Below are positions 25,342 to 38,545 of a DNA stretch of 64,000 nt, piece by piece. A model generated the notes under the pieces. The model ran no database searches. It was not told where the DNA came from and worked only from the letters and a program-made list of their open reading frames with translations. This stretch comes from Harmonia axyridis (taxonomy: Eukaryota > Arthropoda > Insecta > Coleoptera > Coccinellidae). Within the stretch, counting starts at the first letter, position 1. Each line of letters starts with the position of its first letter. The position numbers were made by a program, and so were the translations under genes. The stretch covers positions 23,807,501-23,871,500 of the forward strand of contig NC_059508.1 of the NCBI RefSeq assembly GCF_914767665.1, in the 5' to 3' direction.

Positions 25342-28077
25342 TTATACCAAAGTGGTTTCCTTAGACACGTGTGTCAAGCTTTCGTCCCTTTGCAATACGA
25401 TGAGAAGTGTTTGAATGAGAAACATTGAAGGAAATAACAAACAAATGAAATCAACATTAGAAGTCAGTCGTGCATTTGTGGTTACAGCAGCAATTGGGAC
25501 GTGGGAGATTATAGCTACCTTCGTGACATCCGAGTCCAAGATAATCAACAATGTGGAATGGCCTACTTGGATAATTGTTGATTAAACAAAAAAAGAGAAT
25601 AAGAACAGTCCCTTATACCAAAGTGGTTTCCTTAGACACGTGTGTCAAGCTTTCGTCCCTGTGCAATACGATGAAAAGTGTTAGAATGAGAAACATAGAA
25701 GGAAATAACAAACAAATGAAATCAACAACAGAAGTCAGTCGTGCATTTGTGGTTACAGCAGCAATTGACCTTACCACGTGGGAGATTATAGCTACCTGCT
25801 TGACATTCGAGTCCAAGAAAATCAACAATGTGGAATGGCTTACTTGGATAATTGTTGATTGAACAAAAAGAAGGGAATAAAAACAGTCCCTCATACCAAA
25901 GTGGTTTCCTTAGACACGTGTGTCAAGCTTTCGTCCCTGTGCAATAAGATGAGAAGTGTTAGAATGAGAAACATTGAAGGAAATAACAAACAAATGAAAT
26001 CAACATTAGAAGTCAGTCGTGCATTTGTGGTTACAGCAGCAATTTACCTTACCACGTGGGAGATTATAGCTACCTGCGTGACATCCGAGTCCAAGAAAAT
26101 CAACAATGTGGAATGGCTTACTTGGATAATTGATCATTATACAGAAAGAATGAAGTAAGAACAGTCCCTTATACCAATGTGGTTTCCATAGACACGTGTG
26201 TCAAGCTTTCGTCCCTGTGCAATACGATGAGAAGTGTTAGAATGAGAAACATTGAAGGAAATAACAAACAAATGAAATCAACAACAGAAGTCAGTCGTGC
26301 ATTTGTGGTTACAGCAGCAATTGACCTTACCACGTGGGAGATTATAGCTACCTGCGTGACATCCGAGTCCAAGAAAATCAACAATGTGGAATGGCTTACT
26401 TGGATAATTGTTCATTAAACAAAAAAAAAAAATAAGAACAGTCCCTTATACCAAAGTGGTTTCCTTAGACACGTGTGTCAAGCTTTCGTCCCTGTGCAAT
26501 ACGATGAGAAGTGTTAGAATGAGAAACATTGAAGGAAATAACAAACAAATGAAATCAACAACAGAAGTCAGTCGTGCATTTGTGGTTACAGCAGCAATTG
26601 ACCTTACCACGTGGGAGATTATAGCTACCTGCGTGACATTCGAGTCCAAGAAAATCAACAATGTGGAATTGCTTACTTGGATAATTGTTGATTGAACAAA
26701 AAGAAGGGAATAAGAACAGTCCCTTATACCAAAGTGGTTTCCTTAGACACGTGTGTCAAGCTTTCGTCCCTTTGCAATACGATGAGAAGTGTTAGAATGA
26801 GAAACATTGAAGGAAATAACAAACAAATGAAATCAACATTAGAAGTCAGTCGTGCATTTGTGGTTACAGCAGCAATTGGGACGTGGGAGATTATAGCTAC
26901 CTTCGTGACATCCGAGTCCAAGATAATCAACAATGTGGAATGGCCTACTTGGATAATTGTTGATTAAACAAAAAAAGAGAATAAGAACAGTCCCTTATAC
27001 CAAAGTGGTTTCCTTAGACACGTGTGTCAAGCTTTCGTCCCTGTGCAATACGATGAAAAGTGTTAGAATGAGAAACATAGAAGGAAATAACAAACAAATG
27101 AAATCAACAACAGAAGTCAGTCGTGCATTTGTGGTTACAGCAGCAATTGACCTTACCACGTGGGAGATTATAGCTACCTGCTTGACATTCGAGTCCAAGA
27201 AAATCAACAATGTGGAATGGCTTACTTGGATAATTGTTGATTGAACAAAAAGAAGGGAATAAAAACAGTCCCTCATACCAAAGTGGTTTCCTTAGACACG
27301 TGTGTCAAGCTTTCGTCCCTGTGCAATAAGATGAGAAGTGTTAGAATGAGAAACATTGAAGGAAATAACAAACAAATGAAATCAACATTAGAAGTCAGTC
27401 GTGCATTTGTGGTTACAGCAGCAATTTACCTTACCACGTGGGAGATTATAGCTACCTGCGTGACATCCGAGTCCAAGAAAATCAACAATGTGGAATGGCT
27501 TACTTGGATAATTGATCATTATACAGAAAGAATGAAGTAAGAACAGTCCCTTATACCAATGTGGTTTCCATAGACACGTGTGTCAAGCTTTCGTCCCTGT
27601 GCAATACGATGAGAAGTGTTAGAATGAGAAACATTGAAGGAAATAACAAACAAATGAAATCAACAACAGAAGTCAGTCGTGCATTTGTGGTTACAGCAGC
27701 AATTGACCTTACCACGTGGGAGATTATAGCTACCTGCGTGACATCCGAGTCCAAGAAAATCAACAATGTGGAATGGCTTACTTGGATAATTGTTCATTAA
27801 ACAAAAAAAAAAAATAAGAACAGTCCCTCATACCAAAGTGGTTTCCTTAGACACGTGTGTCAAGCTTTCGTCCCTGTGCAATACGATGAGAAGTGTTAGA
27901 ATGAGAAACATTGAAGGAAATAACAAACAAATGAAATCAACAACAGAAGTCAGTCGTGCATTTGTGGTTACAGCAGCAATTGACCTTACCACGTGGGAGA
28001 TTATAGCTACCTGCGTGACATTCGAGTCCAAGAAAATCAACAATGTGGAATGGCTTACTTGGATAATTGTTGATTGA
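25342..28077 (+). repeat. Tandem five-monomer duplication, offset 1382 bp
   Basis: 25342-26695 is repeated at 26724-28077 with a constant 1382-bp offset. Diagnostic features occur once per copy in the same order: a short deletion giving caattgggacgtggg, a caatttacc variant, and a pure A run replacing aaaagaaggg. Confidence 0.88.
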
Positions 28078-28382
28078 ACAAAAAGAAGGGAATAAGAACA
28101 GTCCCTTATACCGAAGTGGTTTCCTTAGACACGTGTGTCAAGCTTTCGTCCCTATGCAATACGATGAGAAGTGTTAGAATGAGAAACATTGAAGGAAATA
28201 ACAAACAAATGAAATCAACATTAGAAGTCAGTCGTGCATTTGTGGTTACAGCAGCAATTGACCTTACCACGTGGGAAATTATAGCTACCTGCGTGACATC
28301 CGAGTCCAAGAAAATCAACAATGTGGAATGGCCTACTTGGATAAGTGTTGATTAAACAAAAAAAAAAAATAAGAACAGTCCC

Positions 28383-31300
28383 TTATACCAAAGTGGTTTC
28401 CTTAGACACGTGTGTCAAGCTTTCGTCACTGTGCAATACGATGAGAAGTGTTAGAATGAGAAACATTGAAGGAAATAACAAACAAATGAAATCAACATTA
28501 GAAGTCAGTCGTGCATTTGTGGTTACAGCAGCAATTGACCTTACCACGTGGGAGATTATAGCTACCTGCGTGACATCCGAGTCCAAGAAAATCAACAATG
28601 TGGAATGGCTTACTTGGATAATTGTTCATTAAACAAAAAGAAGGGAATAAGAACAGTCCCGCATACCAAAGTGGTTTCCTTAGACACGTGTGTCAAGCTT
28701 TCGTCCCTGTGCAATACGATGAGAAGTGTTAGAATGAGAAACATTGAAGGAAATAACAAACAAATGAAATCAACAACAGAAGTCAGTCGTGCATTTGTGG
28801 TTACAGCAGCAATTGACCTTACCACGTGGAAGCTTATAGCTACCTGCGTGACATCCGAGTCCAAGAAAATCAACAATGTGGAATGGCTTACTTGGATAAT
28901 TGTTCATTAAACAAAAAGAAGGGAATAAGAACAGTCCCTTATACCGAAGTGGTTTCCTTAGACACGTGTGTCAAGCTTTCGTCCCTGTGCAATACGATGA
29001 GAAGTGTTAGAATGAGAAACATTAAAGGAAATAACAAACAAATGAAATCAACATTAGAAGTCAGTCGTGCATTTGTGGTTACAGCAGCAATTGACCTTAC
29101 CACGTGGGAGATTATAGCTACCTGCGTGACATCCGAGTCCAAGAAAATCAACAATGTGGAATGGCTTACTTGGATAATTGATCATTATACAGAAAGAATG
29201 AAGTAAGAACAGTCCCTTATACCAATGTGGTTTCCATAGACACGAGTGTCAAGCTTTCGTCCCTGTGCAATACGATGAAAAGTGTAAGAATGAGAAACAT
29301 AGAAGGAAAAAACAAACAAATGAAATCAACAACAGAAGTCAGTCGTGCATTTGTGGTTACAGCAGCAATTGACCTTACCACGTGGGAGATTTTAGCTACC
29401 TGCGTGACATCCGAGTCCAAGAAAATCAACAATGTGGAATGGCTTACTTGGATAATTGTTCATTAAACAAAAAGAAGGGAATAAGACCGGTCCCTTATAC
29501 CGAAGTGGTTTCCTTAGACACGCGTGTCAAGCTTTCGTCCCTGTGCAATACGATGAAAAGTGTTAGAATGAGAAACATTGAAGAAAATAACAAACGAATG
29601 AAATTAACAACAGAAGTCAGTCGTGCATTTGTGGTTACAGCAGCAATTGACCTTACCACGTAGGAGATTATAGCTACCTGCGTGACATCCGAGTCCAAGA
29701 AAATCAACAATGTGGAATGGCTTACTTGGATAATTGTTCATTAAACAAAAAGAAGGGAATAAGAACAGTCCCTTATACCAAAGTGGTTTCCTTAGACACG
29801 CGTGTCAAGCTTTCGTCCCTGTGCAATACGATGAAAAGTGTTAGAATGAGAAACATTGAAGAAAATAACAAACAAATGAAATCAACATTAGAAGTCAGTC
29901 GTGCATTTGTGGTTACAGCAGCAATTGACCTTACCACGTGGGAGATTATAGCTACCTGCGTGACATCCGAGTCCAAGAAAATCAACAATGTGGAATGGCC
30001 TACTTGGATAAGTGTTGATTAAACAAAAAAAAAAAAATAAGAACAGTCCCTTATACCAAAGTGGTTTCCTTAGACACGTGTGTCAAGCTTTCGTCACTGT
30101 GCAATACGATGAGAAGTGTTAGAATGAGAAACATTGAAGGAAATAACAAACAAATGAAATCAACAACAGAAGTCAGTCGTGCATTTGTGGTTACAGCAGC
30201 AATTGACCTTACCACGTGGGAGATTATAGCTACCTGCGTGACATCCGAGTCCAAGAAAATCAACAATGTGGAATAGCCTATTTGGATAATTGTTGATTGA
30301 ACAAAAAAAAAAATAAGAACAGTCCCTTATACCAAAGTGGTTCCCTTAGACACGTGTGTCAAGCTTTCGTCCCTGTGCAATACGATGAGAAGTGTTAGAA
30401 TGAGAAACATTGAAGGAAATAACAAACAAATGAAATCAACAACAGAAGTCAGTCGTGCATTTGTGGTTACAGCAGCAATTGACCTTACCACGTGGGAGCT
30501 TATAGCTACCTGCGTGACATCCGAGTCCAAGAAAATCAACAATGTGGAATGGCTTACTTGGATAATTGTTCATTAAACAAAAAGAAGGGAATAAGAAGAG
30601 TCCCTTATACCGAAGTGGTTTCCTTAGACACGTGTGTCAAGCTTTCGTCCCTATGCAATACGATGAGAAGTGTTAGAATGAGAAACATTGAAGGAAATAA
30701 CAAACAAATGAAATCAACATTAGAAGTCAGTCGTGCATTTGTGGTTACAGCAGCAATTGACCTTACCACGTGGGAGATTATAGCTACCTGCGTGACATCC
30801 GAGTCCAAGAAAATCAACAATGTGGAATGGCCTACTTGGATAAGTGTTGATTAAACAAAAAAAAAAAATAAGAACAGTCCCTTATACCAAAGTGGTTTCC
30901 TTAGACACGTGTGTCAAGCTTTCGTCACTGTGCAATACGATGAGAATGTTAGAATGAGAAACATTGAAGGAAATAACAAACAAATGAAATCAACATTAGA
31001 AGTCAGTCGTGCATTTGTGGTTACAGCAGCAATTGACCTTACCACGTGGGAGATTATAGCTACCTGCGTGACATCCGAGTCCAAGAAAATCAACAATGTG
31101 GAATGGCTTACTTGGATAATTGTTCATTAAACAAAAAGAAGGGAATAAGAACAGTCCCGCATACCAAAGTGGTTTCCTTAGACACGTGTGTCAAGCTTTC
31201 GTCCCTGTGCAATACGATGAGAAGTGTTAGAATGAGAAACATTGAAGGAAATAACAAACAAATGAAATCAACAACAGAAGTCAGTCGTGCATTTGTGGTT

Positions 31301-33050
31301 ACAGCAGCAATTGACCTTACCACGTGGAAGCTTATAGCTACCTGCGTGACATCCGAGTCCAAGAAAATCAACAATGTGGAATGGCTTACTTGGATAATTG
31401 TTCATTAAACAAAAAGAAGGGAATAAGAACAGTCCCTTATACCGAAGTGGTTTCCTTAGACACGTGTGTCAAGCTTTCGTCCCTGTGCAATACGATGAGA
31501 AGTGTTAGAATGAGAAACATTAAAGGAAATAACAAACAAATGAAATCAACATTAGAAGTCAGTCGTGCATTTGTGGTTACAGCAGCAATTGACCTTACCA
31601 CGTGGGAGATTATAGCTACCTGCGTGACATCCGAGTCCAAGAAAATCAACAATGTGGAATGGCTTACTTGGATAATTGTTCATTAAACAAAAAGAAGGGA
31701 ATAAGAACAGTCCCGCATACCAAAGTGGTTTCCTTAGACACGTGTGTCAAGCTTTCGTCCCTGTGCAATACGATGAGAAGTGTTAGAATGAGAAACATTG
31801 AAGGAAATAACAAACAAATGAAATCAACAACAGAAGTCAGTCGTGCATTTGTGGTTACAGCAGCAATTGACCTTACCACGTGGAAGCTTATAGCTACCTG
31901 CGTGACATCCGAGTCCAAGAAAATCAACAATGTGGAATGGCTTACTTGGATAATTGTTCATTAAACAAAAAGAAGGGAATAAGAACAGTCCCTTATACCG
32001 AAGTGGTTTCCTTAGACACGTGTGTCAAGCTTTCGTCCCTGTGCAATACGATGAGAAGTGTTAGAATGAGAAACATTAAAGGAAATAACAAACAAATGAA
32101 ATCAACATTAGAAGTCAGTCGTGCATTTGTGGTTACAGCAGCAATTGACCTTACCACGTGGGAGATTATAGCTACCTGCGTGACATCCGAGTCCAAGAAA
32201 ATCAACAATGTGGAATGGCTTACTTGGATAATTGATCATTATACAGAAAGAATGAAGTAAGAACAGTCCCTTATACCAATGTGGTTTCCATAGACACGAG
32301 TGTCAAGCTTTCGTCCCTGTGCAATACGATGAAAAGTGTAAGAATGAGAAACATAGAAGGAAAAAACAAACAAATGAAATCAACAACAGAAGTCAGTCGT
32401 GCATTTGTGGTTACAGCAGCAATTGACCTTACCACGTGGGAGATTTTAGCTACCTGCGTGACATCCGAGTCCAAGAAAATCAACAATGTGGAATGGCTTA
32501 CTTGGATAATTGTTCATTAAACAAAAAGAAGGGAATAAGACCGGTCCCTTATACCGAAGTGTTTTCCTTAGACACGCGTGTCAAGCTTTCGTCCCTGTGC
32601 AATACGATGAAAAGTGTTAGAATGAGAAACATTGAAGAAAATAACAAACGAATGAAATCAACAACAGAAGTCAGTCGTGCATTTGTGGTTACAGCAGCAA
32701 TTGACCTTACCACGTAGGAGATTATAGCTACCTGCGTGACATCCGAGTCCAAGAAAATCAACAATGTGGAATGGCTTACTTGGATAATTGTTCATTGAAC
32801 AAAAAGAAGGGAATAAGAACAGTCCCTTATACCAAAGTGGTTTCCTTAGACACGCGTGTCAAGCTTTCGTCCCTGTGCAATACGATGAAAAGTGTTAGAA
32901 TGAGAAACATTGAAGAAAATAACAAACAAATGAAATCAACAACAGAAGTCAGTCGTCCATTTGTGGTTACAGCAGCAATTGACCTTACCACGTGGGAGAT
33001 TACAGCTACCTGCGTGACATCCGAGCCCAAAAAAATCAACAATATGGAAC
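28383..33050 (+). repeat. Higher-order duplication with an added monomer pair
   Basis: About 29227-30000 recurs at 32281-33050 with a 3054-bp offset (11 monomers less 4 bp). The preceding two-monomer block at 28548-29100 recurs at 31046 and again at 31602, the last two being 556 bp apart. Markers are the cacgtggaagctt variant, cccgcatacc, the aaaaacaaac variant and agaccggtccc. Confidence 0.83.
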
Positions 33051-33096
33051 GGCTTACTTGGATAATTGTTCATTAAACAAAAAGAAGGGAATAAGA

Positions 33097-33183
33097 ACGA
33101 AAGCTTGACACACGTGTCTAAGGAAACCACTTTGGTATAAGGATACCAAAGTGGTTTCCTTAGACACGTGTGTCAAGCTTTCG
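33097..33183. repeat. Foldback: 41-bp perfect inverted repeat with 4-bp spacer
   Basis: The arms 33098-33138 and 33143-33183 are exact reverse complements, running from cgaaagcttgac to ctttggtat and back. About 46 bp of monomer sequence has been inserted in reverse orientation in front of a normal monomer start. This is the only local polarity flip I see inside the 52-kb plus-oriented array. Confidence 0.95.
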
Positions 33184-33418
33184 TCCCTGTGCAATACGAT
33201 GAAAAGTGTTAGAATGAGAAACATTAAAGGAAATAACAAACAAATGAAATCAATAACAGAAGTCAGTCGTGCATTTGTGGTTACAGCAGCAATTGACCTT
33301 ACCACGTGGGAGATTATAGCTACCTGCGTGACATCCGAGTCCAAGAAAATCAACAATGTGGAATGACTTACTTGGATAATTGATCATTATACAGAAAGAA
33401 TGAAGTAAGAACAGTCCC

Positions 33419-34798
33419 TTATACCAATGTGGTTTCCATAGACACGTGTGTCAAGCTTTCGTCCCTGTGCAATACGATGAAAAGTGTTAGAATGAGAAAC
33501 ATTGAAGAAAATAACAAACGAATGAAATCAACAACAGAAGTCAGTCGTGCATTTGTGGTTACAGCAGCAATTGACCTTATCACGTTAAAGATTATAGCTA
33601 CCTGCGTGTCATCCGAGTCCAAGAAAATCAATAATGTGGAATGGCTTACTTGGATAATTGATCATTATACAGAAAAAAGGGAATAAGAACAGTCCCTTAT
33701 ACCAATGTGGTTTCCATAGACACGTGTGTCAAGCTTTCGTCCCTGTGCAATACGATGAGAAGTGTTAGAATGAGAAACATTGAAGGAAATAACAAACAAA
33801 TCAAATCAACAACAGAAGTCAGTCGTGCATTTGTGATTACAGCAGCAATTGACCTTACCACGTGGGAGATTATAGCTACCTGCGTGACATCCGAGTCCAA
33901 GAAAATCAACAATGTGGAATGACTTACTTGGATAATTGATCATTATACAGAAAGAATGAAGTAAGAACAGTCCCTTATACCAATGTGGTTTCCATAGACA
34001 CGTGTGTCAAGCTTTCGTCCCTGTGCAATACGATGAAAAGTGTTAGAATGAGAAACATTGAAGAAAATAACAAACGAATGAAATCAACAACAGAAGTCAG
34101 TCGTGCATTTGTGGTTACAGCAGCAATTGACCTTACCACGTTAAAGATTATAGCTACCTGCGTGTCATCCGAGTCCAAGAAAATCAATAATGTGGAATGG
34201 CTTACTTGGATAATTGATCATTATACAGAAAAAAGGGAATAAGAACAGTCCCTTATACCAATGTGGTTTCCATAGACACGTGTGTCAAGCTTTCGTCCCT
34301 GTGCAATACGATGAGAAGTGTTAGAATGAGAAACATTGAAGGAAATAACAAACAAATCAAATCAACAACAGAAGTCAGTCGTGCATTTGTGATTACAGCA
34401 GCAATTGACCTTACCACGTGGGAGATTATAGCTACCTGCGTGACATCCGAGTCCAAGAAAATCAACAATGTGGAACGGCTTACTTGGATAATTGTTCATT
34501 AAACAAAAAGAAGGGAATAAGAACAGTACCTTATACCAAAGTGGTTTCCTTAGACACGTGTGTCAAGCTTTCGTCCCTGTGCAATACGATGAAAAGTGTT
34601 AGAATGAGAAACATTGAAGGAAATAACAAACAAATGAAATCAACAACAGAAGTCAGTCGTGCATTTGTGGTTACAGCAGCAATTGACCTTACCACGTTAA
34701 AGATTATAGCTACCTGCGTGTCATCCGAGTCCAAGAAAATCAATAATGTGGAATGGCTTACTTGGATAATTGATCATCAAACAGAAAGAAGGGAATAA
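33419..34798 (+). repeat. Two-monomer (556-bp) higher-order repeat
   Basis: Dimers that alternate a cacgttaaagatt variant with a gtgattacagcag variant repeat at 33419, 33975 and 34531 with a 556-bp step. Tail types alternate in step (agaaaaaaggg and agaatgaag), and the third copy differs in its head. Confidence 0.82.
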
Positions 34799-35909
34799 GA
34801 ACAGTCCCTTATACCAATGTGGTTTCCTTAGACACGTGTGTCAAGCTTTCGTCCCTGTGCAATACGATGAGAAGTGTTAGAATGAGAAACATTGAAGGAA
34901 ATAACAAACAAATCAAATCAACAACAGAAGTCAGTCGTGCATTTGTGATTACAGCAGCAATTGACCTTACCACGTGGGAGATTATAGCTACCTGCGTGAC
35001 ATCCGAGTCCAAGAAAATCAACAATGTGGAATGACTTACTTGGATAATTGATCATTATACAGAAAGAATGAAGTAAGAACAGTCCCTTATACCAAAGTGG
35101 TTTCCTTAGACACGTGTGTCAAGCTTTCGTCCCTGTGCAATACGATGAGAAGTGTTAGAATGAGAAACATTGAAGGAAATAACAAACAAATGGAATCAAC
35201 AACAGAAGTCAGCCGTCCAATTGTGGTTACAGCAGCAATTGACCTTACCACGTTGGAGATTATAGCTACCCGCGTGTCATCCGAGTCCAAGAAAATCAAC
35301 AATGTGGAATGGCTTACTTGGATAATTGTTCATTAAACAAAAAGAAAGGGAATAAGAACAGTCCCTTATACCAAAGTGGTTTCCTTAGATACGTGTGTCA
35401 AGCTTTCGTCCCTGTGCAATACGATGAAAAGTGTTAGAATGAGAAACATAGAATGAAATAACAAACAAATGAATCAACAACCGAAGTCAGTCGTGCATTT
35501 GTGGTTACAGCAGCAATTGACCTTACCACGTGGGAGATTATAGCTACCTGCGAGACATCCGAGTCCAAGAAAATCAACAATGTGGAATGGCCTACTCGGA
35601 TAATTGTTGATTAAACAAAAAAAAGGAAATAAGAACAGTCCTTCATACCAAAGTGGTTTCCTTAGACACGTGTGTCAAGCTTTCGTCCCTGTGCAATACG
35701 ATGAAAAGTGTTAGAATGAGAAACATAGAAGGAAATAACAAACAAATGAAATCAACAACAGAAGTCAGTCGTGCATTTGTGGTTACAGCAGCAATTGACC
35801 TTACCACGTGGGAGATTATAGCTACCTGCGAGACATCCGAGTCCAAGAAAATCAACAATGTGGAATGGCCTACTCGGATAATTGTTGATTAAACAAAAAA
35901 AAGGAAATA

Positions 35910-36311
35910 AGAACAGTCCTTCATACCAAAGTGGTTTCCTTAGACACGTGTGTCAAGCTTTCATCCCTCAGCAATACGACAAAAAGTGTTAGAGTAAGAA
36001 ACATTGAAGGAAATAACGAACGAATGAAATCAACAACAGAAGTCAACCGTCCAGTTTTGGTTACAGCAGCAATTGACCTTACCACGTGGGAGGAAATCAA
36101 AAATGTGGAATGGCTTAATAAGAAATATTGGAGGAAATAACAAACAAATGAAATCAACAACAGAAGTCAGCCGTCCAGTTTTGGTTACAGCAGCAATTGA
36201 CCTTACCAATTGAGAGATTGTAGCTACATGCGTGACATCCGAGTCCAAGAAAATCAACAATGTGGAATGGCTCACTTGGATAATTGTTGATTAAACAAAA
36301 AAAAGGGAATA
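35910..36311 (+). repeat. Irregular composite monomer (about 402 bp)
   Basis: Between the heads agaacagtcctt (about 35910) and agaacagtccct (about 36312) there are 402 bp instead of 278. The unit starts as the divergent catccctcagc subfamily. It loses its middle after cacgtgggagg, runs through a degenerate piece (aatggcttaataagaaatatt), and then restarts at ggaggaaataac. It is a recombinant of two partial monomers. Confidence 0.8.
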
Positions 36312-36332
36312 AGAACAGTCCCTCATACCAAA

Positions 36333-38517
36333 GTGGTTTTCTCAGACATGTGTGTCAAGCTTTCGTCCCTGTGCAATACGATGAAAAGTGTTAGAATGAG
36401 AAACATAGAAGGAAATAACAAACAAATGAAATCAACAACAGAAGTCAGTCGTGCATTTGTGGTTACAGCAGCAATTGACCTTTCCACGTGGGAGATTATA
36501 GATAGCTGCGTGACATCCTAGTCCAAGAAAATCAACAATGTGGAATGGCTTACTTGGATAATTATTCATCAAAAAAAAAAAAGGGAAGAAGAGCAGTCCC
36601 TCATACCAAAGTGGTTTCCTTAGACACGTGTGTCAAGCTTTCGTCACTGTGCAATACGATGAAAAATGTTAGAATGAGAAACATTGAAGAAAATAACAAA
36701 CGAATGAAATCAACAACAGAAGTCAGTCGTGCATTTGTGGTTACAGCAGCAATTGACCTCACCACGTGGGAGAATATAGCTACCTGCGTGACATCCGAGT
36801 CCAAGAAAATCAACAATGTGGAATGGCTTACTTGGATAATTGTCCATTAAATAAAAAGAAGGAAATAAGAACAGTCCCTTATACCAAAGTGGTTTCCTTA
36901 GACACGCGTGTCAAGCTTTCGTCCCTGTGCAATACGATGAAAAGTGTTAGAATGAGAAACATTGAAGAAAATAACAAACGAATGAAATCAACAACAGAAG
37001 TCAGTCGTGCATTTGTGGTTACAGCAGCAATTGACCTCACCACGTGGGAGAATATAGCTACCTGCGTGACATCCGAGTCCAAGAAAATCAACAATGTGGA
37101 ATGGATTACTTGGATAATTGTTCATTAAACAAATCGAAGGGAATAAGAACAGTCCCTTATACCAAAGTGGTTTCCTTCGACACGCGTGTCAAGCTTTCGT
37201 CCTGTGCAATACGATGAAAAGTGTTAGAATGAGAAACATAGAAGGAAATAACAAACAAATGAAATCAACAACAGAAGTCAGTCGTGCATTTGTGGTTACA
37301 GCAGCAATTGACCTTACCACGTGGGAGATTATAGCTACCTGCGTGACATTCGAGTCCAAGAAAATCAACAATGTGGAATGGCTTACTTGGATAATTGTTG
37401 ATTGAACAAAACGAAGGGAATAAGAACAGTCCCTTATACCAAAGTGGTTTCCTTAGACACGCGTGTCAAGCTTTCGTCCCTGTGCAATACGATGAAAAGT
37501 GTTAGAATGAGAAACATAGAAGGAAATAACAAACAAATGAAATCAACAACAGAAGTCAGTCGTGCATTTGTGGTTACAGCAGCAATTGACCTTACCACGT
37601 AAAAGATAATAGCTACCTGCGTGTCATCCGAGTCCAAGAAAATCAACAATGTGGAATGGCTTACTTGGATAATTGATCATTATACAGAAAGAAGGGAATA
37701 AGAACAGTCCCTTATACCAATGTGGTTTCCATAGACACGTGTGTCAAGCTTTCGTCCCTGTGCAATACGATAAGAAGTGTTAGAATGAGAAACATTGAAG
37801 GAAATAACAAACAAATCAAATCAACAACAGAAGTCAGTCGTGCATTTGTGATTACAGCAGCAATTGACCTTACCAATTGAGAGATTGTAGCTACATGCGT
37901 GACATCCGAGTCCAAGAAAATCAACAATGTGGAATGGCTTACTTGGATAATTGTTGATTAAACAAAAAAAAGGGAATAAGAACAGTCCCTCATACCAAAG
38001 TGGTTTTCTCAGACATGTGTGTCAAGCTTTCGTCCCTGTGCAATACGATGAAAAGTGTTAGAATGAAAAACATAGAAGGAAATAACAAACAAATGAAATC
38101 AACAACAGAAGTCAGTCGTGCATTTGTGGTTACAGCAGCAATTGACCTTTCCACGTGGGAGATTATAGATAGCTGCGTGACATCCTAGTCCAAGAAAATC
38201 AACAATGTGGAATGGCTTACTTGGATAATTTTTCATCAAAAAGAAAAAAAGGAAGAAGAGCAGTCCCTCATACCAAAGTGGTTTCCTTAGACACGTGTGT
38301 CAAGCTTTCGTCACTGTGCAATACGATGAAAAATGTTAGAATGAGAAACATTGAAGAAAATAACAAACGAATGAAATCAACAACAGAAGTCAGTCGTACA
38401 TTCGTGGTTACAGCAGCAATTGACCTTACCACGTGGGAGATTACAGCTACCTGCGTGACATCCGAGCCCAAGAAAATCAACAATGTGGAACGGCTTACTT
38501 GGATAATTGTTCATTAA
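36333..38517 (+). repeat. Six-monomer repeat block, third copy at 47174-47691
   Basis: Variants with ctcagacatgtg, ctttccacg, gatagctgcg and gacatcctag followed by a short-tailed unit occur at 36333-36850 and again at 38000-38517 (offset 1667 bp). The same pair recurs at 47174-47691 (offset 9174 bp, 33 monomers from the second copy). This shows exchange over about 9 kb within the array. Confidence 0.83.
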
Positions 38518-38545
38518 ACAAAAAGAAGGGAATAAGAACAGTTCC

